Shown: in pieces, positions 17,356 through 25,170 of the stretch | Layout of the letters: every line of letters begins with the position of its first letter | How positions within the stretch are numbered: position 1 is the first letter of the stretch | Source of the DNA: Olsenella sp. KGMB02461 | GTDB taxonomy: Bacteria > Actinomycetota > Coriobacteriia > Coriobacteriales > Atopobiaceae | Direction of reading: 5' to 3' | NCBI RefSeq assembly: GCF_012584445.1 | Contig: NZ_JABAHI010000008.1 | Location: 558,001 to 622,000 of the forward strand | Length of the DNA: 64,000 nt | Program-made: the position numbers and the translations under genes | The notes under the pieces: model-generated | What the model was told of the DNA's origin: nothing | The model's input: only the letters and a program-made list of their open reading frames with translations | Databases searched by the model: none

Positions 17356-17394
17356 AAAAAGCCCTGAAGCTCCCAATCAAGCTTCAGGGCTTTG
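17356..17394. terminator. Strong terminator between convergent lipid-kinase and rmlA genes
   Basis: AAAGCCCTGAAGCT (17358-17371) pairs perfectly with AGCTTCAGGGCTTT (17380-17393), 8-nt loop, followed by GTTTT on the plus strand and preceded by an A run for the minus strand. Confidence 0.9.
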
Positions 17395-17424
17395 TTTTAG
17401 CGTTTTTGGCGCTAAGCCAAGCTT

Positions 17425-18306
17425 CTAACGACGAGTGGACAAGGCGATCTTCTCAAGATAGCGGCCGTATTCGGTCTTCTTGAGACCGTCCGCCAGCTTA
17501 AGCAGTTGAGCTCGCCTGATCCAGCCAGCGTCGTAGACGATCTCTTCAAGCGCAGCCACTTTGACGCCGGTAGCCTCTTGCACCACTCGGATGTACTCGC
17601 CCACTGCAAACAGAGAGTCAACGGTGCCAGTATCAAACCAGGCAAAACCGCGGTCCAGCTGCTCGACCTTGAGTTTTTTATCCTCAAGATACATACGGTT
17701 GAGATCGGTGATCTCAAGCTCGCCACGAGTGGAGGGCTGCAGGCGGCTTACATAGTCGCTCACACCCTTGTCATAGAAGTAGAGGCCTGTGACGCAATAA
17801 TTGGAGCGAGGCTCAACAGGCTTCTCCTCCAAAGAGATGGCATTGCCTGCATCGTCAAAGTCCACCACACCAAAATGCTGAGGGTCATCGACACGGTAGC
17901 CAAAGATGGTGGCATAGCCGGCCTTGGCATTGTCGATGGCACGGGCGAGCTTCTTTGTAAAGCCAGAGCCATAGAAGACGTTGTCACCCAGGACCAAAGC
18001 CACCTCATCCCCTGCGATGAAGTCAGAAGCTATCACCAATGCCTCTGCAATGCCGCCACGGGTGGGCTGGGGCTTATAGGAAAGATTGATGCCAAGCTGG
18101 CTGCCGTCACCAAATAGCTCTTGGAACGCGCCCAGATGCTCTGGCTTGGAGATGATGAGAATGTCGCGGATACCAGCTTCGAGCAGCACCGACATGGAGT
18201 AGTAGATCAGCGGCTTGTCATACACAGGCAACAGCTGCTTAGAGGTGGCTCGAGTGATGGGATACATGCGCTTGCCATGGCCGCCCGCCAGAACGATACC
18301 TTTCAT
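17425..18306 (-). CDS. rmlA: Glucose-1-phosphate thymidylyltransferase
   Basis: Makes dTDP-glucose from glucose 1-phosphate and dTTP, the first step toward dTDP-rhamnose. The 293-residue product starts with MKGIVLAGGHGKRMYPITRATSKQLLPVYDKPLIYYS, the nucleotidyltransferase signature. It also has LVLGDNVFYGSGF, EEKPVEPRSNYCVTGLYFYD and RGFAWFDTGTVDSL. ATG 18306 is used; the in-frame extension to 18432 has no family similarity and a poor ribosome site. No rmlB, rmlC or rmlD is nearby, so the rest of the pathway must be elsewhere. Confidence 0.94.
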   Translation of the reverse strand: MKGIVLAGGHGKRMYPITRATSKQLLPVYDKPLIYYSMSVLLEAGIRDILIISKPEHLGAFQELFGDGSQLGINLSYKPQPTRGGIAEALVIASDFIAGDEVALVLGDNVFYGSGFTKKLARAIDNAKAGYATIFGYRVDDPQHFGVVDFDDAGNAISLEEKPVEPRSNYCVTGLYFYDKGVSDYVSRLQPSTRGELEITDLNRMYLEDKKLKVEQLDRGFAWFDTGTVDSLFAVGEYIRVVQEATGVKVAALEEIVYDAGWIRRAQLLKLADGLKKTEYGRYLEKIALSTRR

Positions 18307-18544
18307 TACAGAAGGACCTCCCTTTCCCGGGTCAGAGGTTCTACAAACAATTATGTATGACGAATCGGAAGAATCGTCATGGGCGCGAATAGAAGAAACC
18401 CATTGATGCTCCAAACAAAGCATCCTGTACAAGTATAGCGGTTGATAATGGGGGGACTTACCAGCCTATCCCTCAAAACCATCTGCCATTTCAGCCAGCA
18501 GGCCGATCGACATATAGCCATACCTTCTTGTTCTCATCAGGCTT

Positions 18545-19360
18545 TTAGTCTAATGCAGAAAGATCAAGCTCCTCGCTGCCAGAACTATCAAAATCTGCAA
18601 GATATACTCCTACTGACCGGGTCATTTCCCGCGAGAAGTCGGAATTGTATTTGCGTGCGCAAAACGCTTGCACCCAGGATTCGAAATCTTGGGAGCCCCT
18701 GCGCACCTCCACGATCTCGTGAAGATCCTCTGGCGACCTGTCCTGATAGCCATCCACCATCACCATGACGCGCCTGGAAGAGCGCGACGGCTTCCGACGC
18801 TCCAACTGTTTCTGAGTAGGATAGCCAAATACCACCAGAGCGGCGGGAAACACATAGGATGGCAGATGGAGCAACTCGCGCATAGCCTCAGCGTTTTCCA
18901 TAAAGTCGCCTATATAGCAAGATCCCACCCCTAGCGACCATGCAGCACTCACGGCATTTTGTGCTGCTATCAAACTATCATCTACAGCCAGCAAAAGGTC
19001 CCCTACACCCGGGCGCCGGATCTTCTTGGCACCGGCAGCCCTGTAAATCTGCGGCCAATAGCGGCAGTCGGCCACAAAAGCCAGCACCAACGGGGCAGTG
19101 GCGATAAAGGGTTGATCATCGCAGAGAAGTGCAAGCTTTTGCAGGGTCTTCTCGTTTTTGATTTCGATGATTGAATAGAGCTGCTGATTGCCTGCAGTGG
19201 GCGCCTCAAAAGCGGCCTCTAAGACAGTTTCGCGCACCTGAGGGCTCAGTGGCTCAGGCCTAAAGACGCGCACCGATTTTCTCTCTTGCAGCTCCCGGGT
19301 GGTGACAGTGGACGCCGGTACAGAATCGGGCAATGGGTTTTTAGGCTCTTCCGTGGTCAT
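18545..19360 (-). CDS. Nitroreductase family protein
   Basis: Predicted FMN-dependent oxidoreductase of 271 residues. The core shows RKSVRVFRPEPLSPQVRETVLEAAFEAPTAGNQQLYSII, in which the RxSxRxF and AP(T/S)xxNxQ segments bind FMN phosphate. Also present are DDSLIAAQNAVSAAWSLGVGSCYIGDF and ALVVFGYPTQKQ. The C-terminal tail (about 200-271) extends past the usual fold and is acidic. ATG 19360 follows GAGAGGAGAG; the longer ORF begins without a ribosome site. It lies 63 bp downstream of folD in the same direction. The substrate is unknown. Confidence 0.85.
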   Translation of the reverse strand: MTTEEPKNPLPDSVPASTVTTRELQERKSVRVFRPEPLSPQVRETVLEAAFEAPTAGNQQLYSIIEIKNEKTLQKLALLCDDQPFIATAPLVLAFVADCRYWPQIYRAAGAKKIRRPGVGDLLLAVDDSLIAAQNAVSAAWSLGVGSCYIGDFMENAEAMRELLHLPSYVFPAALVVFGYPTQKQLERRKPSRSSRRVMVMVDGYQDRSPEDLHEIVEVRRGSQDFESWVQAFCARKYNSDFSREMTRSVGVYLADFDSSGSEELDLSALD

Positions 19361-19423
19361 GGAGCTCTCCTCTCTCGCTTTGAGAAGTCTTACCTGACCG
19401 CCCAAAGCCTCCTATGGCTCGCA

Positions 19424-20275
19424 CTAAATCTGGGTACTCTGGCGCTCGGCAGCAGAAACCACATGCTCCGCCAAGACCGCTGTAGTCACCGCGCCCACTC
19501 CTCCAGGAACCGGCGTTGCCGCAGCTATGTCACCCAGGCGATCCCACACTGCATCGCCTGCCATCGATCCGTCTTCACGGCTGTTGCACGACACGTCTAC
19601 AAGCCAGCAATCAGAAGGGAGCACCTCCCGATCCAATGCCCCCAAAACGCCCATCGCGCTTACCACAAGATCGGCCTGTGAGCAGGCATCCTTGAGACTT
19701 GGCGTCTTTGAGTGGGCTTGGGTCACCGTAGCGTCGCGCGCCAGCAGCAAAGAGGCCACAGGACGCCCCACCACTGCCGAGCGACCCAGCACGCTGGCTC
19801 GGCTCCCTCTATATTCAAAACCGTAATGGTTAAGAAGCCGAATGACAGCATCTGCAGTGCAGGGGGCGAAGGCACCCGGATTACCGAGAAACACCCCCGC
19901 CAAGCTCGCATCACTCATGCCGTCGACATCTTTGAGCACAGAGGTGTGATCGGCAGCCTCTTGCTCATTGAGATGCGCGGGCAGAGGCCTGAGCAGCAGG
20001 ATGCCATGGACCTGGTCATCGGCTGAGAGGCGCTCCAGGGTCTCATTGAGCTCTGGCTGGGTGATCTTGTCGCTCAAAGAGATCACCGCCGCCTCGCAAT
20101 GGGCGGCTTCGATCCGGCGGACAGCAGCCTGCCGATACCAGCGATTCGCCATGTCATTCCCCACCTCAACGATGGCGAGCTGTGGGGTGACCCCTCTGTC
20201 CGCAAGAGCCTGCACGCGGACAGACAGGGCGCTCATCAGCGCATCGGCCACAGGCTTACCCTTAAGTTCAATCAC
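19424..20275 (-). CDS. folD: FolD-type 5,10-methylene-THF dehydrogenase lacking cyclohydrolase residues
   Basis: Oxidises methylene-THF to methenyl-THF with NAD(P). The 283-residue chain has KDVDGMSDASLAG, the Rossmann block SRASVLGRSAVVGRPVASLLL, DLVVSAMG and ATPVPGGVGAVTTAVLAEH, all typical of FolD. Two residues needed for the cyclohydrolase step are changed by eye alignment: the Lys after the conserved Tyr (Y-x-x-x-K) is Ala51, and the Gln of the usual VQLPLP is Leu95 (LLLRPLP). The enzyme may therefore be only a dehydrogenase. Start is GTG 20275 with AGAAAGGA 7 nt upstream. It overlaps the upstream cyclohydrolase-type gene by 8 bp, indicating translational coupling. Confidence 0.9.
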   Translation of the reverse strand: MIELKGKPVADALMSALSVRVQALADRGVTPQLAIVEVGNDMANRWYRQAAVRRIEAAHCEAAVISLSDKITQPELNETLERLSADDQVHGILLLRPLPAHLNEQEAADHTSVLKDVDGMSDASLAGVFLGNPGAFAPCTADAVIRLLNHYGFEYRGSRASVLGRSAVVGRPVASLLLARDATVTQAHSKTPSLKDACSQADLVVSAMGVLGALDREVLPSDCWLVDVSCNSREDGSMAGDAVWDRLGDIAAATPVPGGVGAVTTAVLAEHVVSAAERQSTQI

Positions 20276-20900
20276 GGCGGAGTCCTTTCTCGGCAAGGTC
20301 CATGGCGTTTCTGGCCTCATCGTCTCCCTGCTTGCGTAGTTGGTCGAGCTGCCGGTTGATTTGTTGGGCCAGCGAGCGATCCTGCATCCAACAGGTGTTG
20401 GCCAGCGTGGTGGCAGCGGCGCCATCGATTGCTGAGCGTAAAAGAGCTGCGGCTACCGTGACGTCGGAGGCTGCCATCGACGTGCCCTCCGCGGCAATCT
20501 TTTGGCACAGGAAAAGCGCTTGGACAGCCAGCTCCATAATGGCCAAGGGCGCCTGAGTAGCAGCATAAAGATTTGCCTCTAAGACGGCCGTGCGCTTCTG
20601 GGCAAGCTCTGGGGTATTGCGCGGGAGTTTAAGCGCAGCGGCCACGGCCTGGTAGCCTTGGGCGTCCTCATCGGCAAGCTCCAAAAAGCGCTTGCGCAGA
20701 GCTTGAAGATGGCTTGTATGCTCCTCCATTTGAGGCCATGCCTGCTGGTATCGGGAGTTTTGCAGCGTAAGCTCCACCACCATTTGCAGCTGGGCGGCGC
20801 CAATGGCTGCCGCCAAGGCGCTCGAAGCGCCCCCGCCAGGCGCAGGAGAGGGAGAGCCCAACTCTTCCAAATAGTCGTTGATGGATCTATCCCAGCTCAT
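20268..20900 (-). CDS. Cyclodeaminase/cyclohydrolase family protein (FchA/FTCD-type)
   Basis: A 210-residue all-helical folate enzyme of the family that includes methenyl-THF cyclohydrolase FchA and the cyclodeaminase domain of FTCD. Visible are SINDYLEELGSPSPAPGGGASSALAAAIGAAQLQMV (N-terminal hallmark PxPGGGxxsA), DEDAQGYQAVAAALKLP, and SDVTVAAALLRSAIDGAAATTLAN. ATG 20900 is used, with AAAAGGGG upstream; the longer frame starts inside the leader. It overlaps folD by 8 bp. Since the neighbouring FolD seems to lack cyclohydrolase residues, this protein probably supplies that activity. That is inference; formimino-THF cyclodeaminase is the alternative, but no formiminotransferase is beside it. 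Confidence 0.87.
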   Translation of the reverse strand: MSWDRSINDYLEELGSPSPAPGGGASSALAAAIGAAQLQMVVELTLQNSRYQQAWPQMEEHTSHLQALRKRFLELADEDAQGYQAVAAALKLPRNTPELAQKRTAVLEANLYAATQAPLAIMELAVQALFLCQKIAAEGTSMAASDVTVAAALLRSAIDGAAATTLANTCWMQDRSLAQQINRQLDQLRKQGDDEARNAMDLAEKGLRRD

Positions 20901-20904
20901 GGAC

Positions 20905-21030
20905 ACCCCTTTTGGTAGTAAGAAACTAAGGTGAGGGTCGCAGAAACGCTGCCGCAGCAACCACGCACCTTTTTCTGTGCCATCTAAGGGTACCCCAGAG
21001 ACTGGGCGCACTCGATAAGGTTCGATATAA
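20905..21030 (-). ncRNA. Structured 5' leader of the one-carbon operon (candidate regulatory RNA)
   Basis: Between a terminator and the cyclohydrolase ATG there are about 130 nt with no ORF. They can fold into a CCCAG-TCT-CTGGG hairpin, a GTGC/GCAC closing pair and a GCTGC-G-GCAGC hairpin in the transcript. I could not match it to the THF, ZTP, glycine or SAM riboswitch consensus. It may be a leader with a novel or divergent aptamer or just an untranslated region. Confidence 0.3.
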
Positions 21031-21031
21031 G

Positions 21032-21059
21032 AAAAGCGACCCGGCTTGAGCCGAGCCGC
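21032..21059 (-). terminator. Terminator after the 90-residue hypothetical gene
   Basis: On the minus strand GCGGCTCGGCT pairs with AGCCGGGTCGC (11 positions including G-T pairs) and is followed by TTTT. Confidence 0.8.
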
Positions 21060-21129
21060 CTATTAGGGGGCACAAGGCGAAAGCACTCTTGCTCCTTGGG
21101 TTGCGCGTTGCCCAAGAAGCCTTGTGAAG

Positions 21130-21402
21130 CTAGATCATGCCATAGAAACGCACCGTCTCGAGGGCGTCTTCAAACTCCATGCCGTGAGGCAGGATCACGC
21201 GCTCAGTGCCGCCACGATAGCCGGCGCGCACGCGCTCGTCGAAAGATGCGAACTGCACGCCACGATTGGAGCTACGGGTAAGCGGATCATCGCACACGGT
21301 ATATTCATCGTCGGTGATGCCGGTGGTTTGCAGCGCCCGGCGCACGATGGTTTTGGTGGATGAGTTCGCAGCGTAGTTCTCATTTAGAACAACCCAGGAC
21401 AT
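21130..21402 (-). CDS. Small hypothetical protein (90 aa)
   Basis: I do not recognise this family. GGGGAGGA lies 4 nt before the ATG and a good terminator follows the stop, so it is very likely a real, separately transcribed gene. The product is soluble, mixed charge, with no signal peptide or membrane segment. It contains VRRALQTTGITDDEYTVCDDPLTRSSNRGVQFASFDERVRAGYR and ends with EFEDALETVRFYGMI. It sits between divIVA and the folate operon, all on the minus strand. Function unknown. Confidence 0.7.
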   Translation of the reverse strand: MSWVVLNENYAANSSTKTIVRRALQTTGITDDEYTVCDDPLTRSSNRGVQFASFDERVRAGYRGGTERVILPHGMEFEDALETVRFYGMI

Positions 21403-21586
21403 ATATTCCTCCCCTTAGGTAGTGATGCCTTCATTTTGAAATGGGAGGACACAAGGTTTATGAAGGGACTATACACAATTGCCAACGGCAAGGATGAGTC
21501 CGTGAACGGCCAATATACGTTCAGCTTTATCGCAATTTTTCTGAAATATATGGCCCTAGGAGCCTATCTCGAAGGTTACGCAGGAA

Positions 21587-21623
21587 AAAGGACCCCGCCT
21601 TCTCAAGGAAGACGAGGTCCTTT
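21587..21623 (-). terminator. Terminator downstream of divIVA
   Basis: AAAGGACC ... GGTCCTTT arms with additional inner CG and CTTC/GAAG pairing interrupted by two mismatches; on the minus strand the stem ends in CCTTTTTCC. It stops the sepF-proC-yggT-divIVA transcript. Confidence 0.75.
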
Positions 21624-21660
21624 AGATGCCTTTTCGCGTGGAATGTATCCAGCGGCAAGG

Positions 21661-22326
21661 TTAGTCTAGGTCGTCCATGTTGGCCGGCGCTACAGGAGCA
21701 TAGACAGTGGCATTTACATCCACCGACTCTGCAGTGACAGGAGCGTCGTAGCGAGGGGCGGATCCGGCAGGAGTGGTAAGCATCTGCGAGGGGAAGACAG
21801 ACTCTGCATCGTCCATGAAGTGCTGGAGAAGCTGCTTGTACTCGGTGCGGAACTCCTCGCGAGAAGCCTTGAGACGGTCGATCTCGTCCAGCTCGTTCTG
21901 CTTCTCTGCCAGTGCCTGTCGAATGACCTCGCGGGCTTTTTGATCTGCGTCATTCTTGATCTTGTCTGCATTGTCGCGGGCCTCAGAGATCATGCGGTCT
22001 GCAGCCTGCTGGGCAACGATGAGGGCCTGGGAGATCTGACGCTCGGAAGCCATGGAGCCACTGGGCTGAGCGACCGCCAAAAGCGAGGGCGAAGAGGACT
22101 GGCCCTGCTCCTGAAGCTCCTGCTGAAGTTGAGCGATTTGAGAGCGAGCAGCGTCAAGAGCCTGATCTGAAGCGGTGAGGCGACCCTTGAGGTCTGCGAT
22201 TTTTTGGAGCATAGCGTCTACCTCGACAGCCAGCTCCTCCAAGAAGGCGTCGACCTCCTTGGTGTCATAACCGTGCTTGGACGGCGTAAAGGCAAGCTGC
22301 TCGATGTCTGCGGGTGTGATTGCCAT
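21661..22326 (-). CDS. divIVA: DivIVA-domain cell-division/polar-growth protein
   Basis: A 221-residue coiled-coil protein that binds curved membrane at septa and poles. The N-terminal domain is canonical: ITPADIEQLAFTPSKHGYDTKEVDAFLEELAVEVD (about 2-37). A long central coiled-coil (about 38-165, Ala/Gln/Glu/Lys-rich) and a disordered Pro/Ala-rich tail ending DDLD follow. ATG 22326 has GGGAAGGGAA upstream; the in-frame ATG at 22368 adds 14 non-conserved residues. It is last in the ylm-type cluster after yggT, with a 162-bp gap from that gene and a terminator after it. Confidence 0.9.
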   Translation of the reverse strand: MAITPADIEQLAFTPSKHGYDTKEVDAFLEELAVEVDAMLQKIADLKGRLTASDQALDAARSQIAQLQQELQEQGQSSSPSLLAVAQPSGSMASERQISQALIVAQQAADRMISEARDNADKIKNDADQKAREVIRQALAEKQNELDEIDRLKASREEFRTEYKQLLQHFMDDAESVFPSQMLTTPAGSAPRYDAPVTAESVDVNATVYAPVAPANMDDLD

Positions 22327-22488
22327 TCTGGTTCCCTTCCCTGAGGATGGCCTGGTGTGATCGAACATACGAACTAAAGAATACTACCTCAGGACCAGCC
22401 TCGAGATACCCCTGAGCACTAAGAATGCAAGGTAAACCCGCAAAAGCGTGAGATAAGCGGTATCTTGCCCGCTGCTGAGGAGACTTTA

Positions 22489-22764
22489 TTAGAACATCAA
22501 GAGCAGACGCACTACCAGGTTTTGGATGAGTCCCAACGCCAAGATGGCGACGACGGGCGAGAAGTCGATGCCTCCCAAAGGCGGGATAAAGCGTCTGAAG
22601 ATGTTCATATAGGGGGCGACGATACGGTTGATGGCAGTGCTCAGATCATCGACGAACCCACCGGGCCTGCGAGGAATCCAAGACAGGATGCACCAAGCCA
22701 AGATAATGAACTCATAGATATCGATGAAAGTGCTGAGTGCACGAATAAGTTGCAAACGAAGCAT
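22489..22764 (-). CDS. YggT-family membrane protein (YlmG)
   Basis: A 91-residue integral membrane protein with two hydrophobic segments (about 7-27 and 68-90). It carries the family loop LSWIPRRPGGFVDDLSTAINRIVAPYMNIFRRFIPPLGGIDFSPVVAILAL. Homologs in the Gram-positive ylm cluster are linked to division-site or membrane organisation, but the mechanism is unknown. ATG 22764 follows CTAGGAA and lies 7 bp after the proC stop; the longer upstream frame is not conserved. Confidence 0.88.
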   Translation of the reverse strand: MLRLQLIRALSTFIDIYEFIILAWCILSWIPRRPGGFVDDLSTAINRIVAPYMNIFRRFIPPLGGIDFSPVVAILALGLIQNLVVRLLLMF

Positions 22765-22771
22765 GAGGTTC

Positions 22772-23608
22772 CTAGCCGTTTTGAGAAAGCTTGCACGCAC
22801 GAGCCAGTGCTGCCTCCACAGCCTTGAAGCTGCCCTCGGCCATGAGGGGCTCAAGCTCCCGGAGAGCTGCAGAGGTAGTGCCTCCAGGGGACGTCACCCG
22901 TTCCATATAAGCACGGGGATGCTCCTGGGATTGAGAGAGCATCGAGGATACACCGCCCATGGTGGTGTTGAGAAGATCGCGGGCTTGGGCAGCCGGAAGA
23001 CCAGCATCGATTGCCGCCCGGGTAAGAGTGTCGACCAGCAAGGCAAAGAATGCGGGTGCGCAGCCTACTACCGCGCCCTCGACTTCCAGGCGCTCCTCTG
23101 TCATGGCAGCAGCAGATCCTAGAGCCCCAAAGAGCTCCAGGCACAGTTGCACGTCATTCTCGGTAGCCCATAGACCAGGGGCCACCGCCGAGGCACCCTG
23201 GCGCACTGCCACGGGCAGATTGGGCATTACGCGTATGATGCGCTCTCCTTCGCCCAGTGCCTCTTGAAGGGTGGCCAAGGTGACCCCTGCCGCGATAGAA
23301 ACGATAAGAGAGCCAGAAAGGGCATCCCCCACCTCATCGATGAGGTTGTTGAGCACCTGCGGCTTCACCGCCAGGATGCACAGGTCGGGAGAGGCCTCGA
23401 GGACGTCTTTGGCCTTTGGCGAGATGGCGACACCCACCTCGGAGCGAAGGGCCTCCAGCTTGGAGGGGTTGTGGTCAGCCACAGAGATATGGCTGGCAGG
23501 GCAGAGACCGGAGGCCACCAGACCACGGGCGATGGCAGAACCCATGGAACCGCCGCCGAGAATGGCGATGGCGACCTGGGAAGCTTTCGAAGTTGAGGAA
23601 GAAGTCAT
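22772..23608 (-). CDS. proC: Pyrroline-5-carboxylate reductase
   Basis: Last step of proline biosynthesis: P5C + NAD(P)H to proline. The 278-residue chain starts with a Rossmann segment (AIAILGGGSMGSAIARGLVASG), then CILAVKPQVLNNLIDEV, SIAAGVTLATLQEAL, RVMPNLPVAVRQGASAVAPG and the C-terminal signature GGVSSMLSQSQEHPRAYMERVTSPGGTTSAALRELE. It is inserted between sepF and yggT, as in a number of Gram-positive ylm clusters. Intergenic gaps on both sides are under 10 bp, so it is co-transcribed with division genes. Confidence 0.94.
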   Translation of the reverse strand: MTSSSTSKASQVAIAILGGGSMGSAIARGLVASGLCPASHISVADHNPSKLEALRSEVGVAISPKAKDVLEASPDLCILAVKPQVLNNLIDEVGDALSGSLIVSIAAGVTLATLQEALGEGERIIRVMPNLPVAVRQGASAVAPGLWATENDVQLCLELFGALGSAAAMTEERLEVEGAVVGCAPAFFALLVDTLTRAAIDAGLPAAQARDLLNTTMGGVSSMLSQSQEHPRAYMERVTSPGGTTSAALRELEPLMAEGSFKAVEAALARACKLSQNG

Positions 23609-23613
23609 AGGGT

Positions 23614-24288
23614 TTAGGCCTCGATGATTCGATCGGATACAAGCTTGTCGAGATCGGCTTGAGAGAGCTCGATGCCCGCTGGAAGCACCACGAAGACGCG
23701 GTCGCCCAGCTCTTCTACCGAGCCGTTGACGCCGCAGGAGAGGCCAAAGCAGAAGTCCAAAATGCGCTTGGCGATCTCGATCTGGGTGTTTTTAAAGGAC
23801 AGCACCACAGGTTGGTTGGTGCGCACGCGGCGGATGACCATCTGCACGTCATCGTAGCTGGTGGGCTTCAAGACGTAGGGAGGCAGCTTCCCGGAGTTCA
23901 CGCGAGGCACCGGGGTAAGGCCGATGTCGCCGGGAGTCACGGTGGATTGGCCGCCCAACACCGAGGTGGAGGGGCGGTCATCAAGAGCGCGATGAGTGCT
24001 CCCTACGCCCCAGCTCTCCTCGCTCATACGCTGAGAGGTGGAGAACCCTCCAGCAGAAGGAGAAGGCACGCCCTCGTCTACCGGACGGCCAGAGCGTGTG
24101 TAAACCGAGACGCTCTCTGCCTCGGGGCGAGAGGTATTGCCTAACACGCCGCTGGTAGGATGGTCGTTTGCGGGGTAGTCGTCGTAGGGCTGATCATATC
24201 CGTCGTAGGACTCATCGTAGTCATCGTAATCATTGTAGTTTTGCGACTGGCCCATAAGGCGGTCGCGAAGGTTGTCCAGAATGCTCAT
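23614..24288 (-). CDS. sepF: Cell division protein SepF
   Basis: Membrane-binding protein that tethers and bundles FtsZ at the division site; it probably replaces FtsA, for which no gene is seen here. Of 224 residues, 1-12 form the amphipathic membrane helix (MSILDNLRDRLMG). About 15-125 is a disordered, Tyr/Asp- and Ser/Pro-rich linker. About 135-224 is the folded core (YVLKPTSYDDVQMVIRRVRTNQPVVLSFKNTQIEIAKRILDFCFGLSCGVNGSVEELGDRVFVVLPAGIELS). GAGGAGAGACTC precedes the ATG. It is placed between yggS and proC. Confidence 0.94.
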   Translation of the reverse strand: MSILDNLRDRLMGQSQNYNDYDDYDESYDGYDQPYDDYPANDHPTSGVLGNTSRPEAESVSVYTRSGRPVDEGVPSPSAGGFSTSQRMSEESWGVGSTHRALDDRPSTSVLGGQSTVTPGDIGLTPVPRVNSGKLPPYVLKPTSYDDVQMVIRRVRTNQPVVLSFKNTQIEIAKRILDFCFGLSCGVNGSVEELGDRVFVVLPAGIELSQADLDKLVSDRIIEA

Positions 24289-24414
24289 GAGTCTCTCCTC
24301 GCCTGCGGTAGTGGTGTGTTTACTCTAGATCGATAGCTGTGCCCGCAGCCTAAGAAGACCGAGCAGTGCCAGCAACCGGTAACAGAAGGGGTGTCTGAGT
24401 GCCCCTTGCTGATG

Positions 24415-25170
24415 CTAGTCGCTCGCTGGCGTGTACTGAGGATCGAAGACGATGCGACCTAGGCGAACCAGTGTCGCGCCCTCCTCGATGGCCATCTCGA
24501 AGTCATCGCTCATGCCACAGGACAGAACCGGCAGCGAAGCTGCAGTGTTAGTTTCAAGACTATCACGAAGCTCCCTTAAACCGCGGAAGGTCACACGATC
24601 CTCTGCAGGCTCGTGGGCAGGCGCCATAGTCATGAGGCCCTGCGGCTCGATGCCCTCCAGATCTAACAGGTGCTCCATCCACTGGGCCAGCTCCTCTGGG
24701 GCAAAGCCGCTCTTAGTGGGCTCGCCGCTCACATTGACCTCGAAGAGCACAGGCACGACCAGGTTTTTCTCGGTAGCGCGGGCGCTAATGGCCTCCGCCA
24801 GATGCACCGAGCTCACCGACTGGATGCGCCTGGCAGCCCCAAGCACTGCATTGATCTTGTTCTTTTGCAGGTTGCCGATCATCTCGAAGGGTGGCGGGGT
24901 GATGCCCCGCTCTTGGAACTCGGAGAGTTTGCGCACCAGCTCCTGGGGGCGATTCTCGGCAAAGTGGGTGTAGCCCACCTCCATGGCTTGGATCACCTGA
25001 GGGACATCTACGGTCTTAGATACGGCATAGATGTCCACATCCTGGGCGCTGCGGCCCGAGCGCTGACAGGCATCGTTTACCTTTTGGCAGATCTCTTGGC
25101 GGCGCTGGGCCAAAAACTCTTTATAGCTGTTGGGATCCATCGTGATTGCGGACGTGGGACTGGGCGTCAT
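24415..25170 (-). CDS. YggS-family PLP homeostasis protein (YlmE)
   Basis: Pyridoxal-phosphate-binding protein of 251 residues involved in B6 homeostasis. It has the family sequence VDIYAVSKTVDVPQVIQAMEVGYTHFAENRPQELVRK (PLP Lys in the SK segment), FEMIGNLQKNKINAVL in place of the usual WHxIGxLQxNK, VNVSGEPTKSGF and LSCGMSDDFEMAIEEGATLVRLG. The ATG at 25170 overlaps the phoU stop as ATGA; an alternative start lies 10 codons further in. YggS/YlmE normally follows pgeF (ylmD) and precedes sepF; here the pst operon has come between it and pgeF. Confidence 0.9.
   Translation of the reverse strand: MTPSPTSAITMDPNSYKEFLAQRRQEICQKVNDACQRSGRSAQDVDIYAVSKTVDVPQVIQAMEVGYTHFAENRPQELVRKLSEFQERGITPPPFEMIGNLQKNKINAVLGAARRIQSVSSVHLAEAISARATEKNLVVPVLFEVNVSGEPTKSGFAPEELAQWMEHLLDLEGIEPQGLMTMAPAHEPAEDRVTFRGLRELRDSLETNTAASLPVLSCGMSDDFEMAIEEGATLVRLGRIVFDPQYTPASD

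Noticed and set aside
20905-21030. THF, ZTP, glycine or SAM riboswitch
   Set aside because: None of the conserved cores (for example CCGCCTGGGC of ZTP) could be found; kept only as an unassigned leader.
21436-21669. 77-codon ORF on plus strand
   Set aside because: Runs across the divIVA terminator; no ribosome site; not coding-like.
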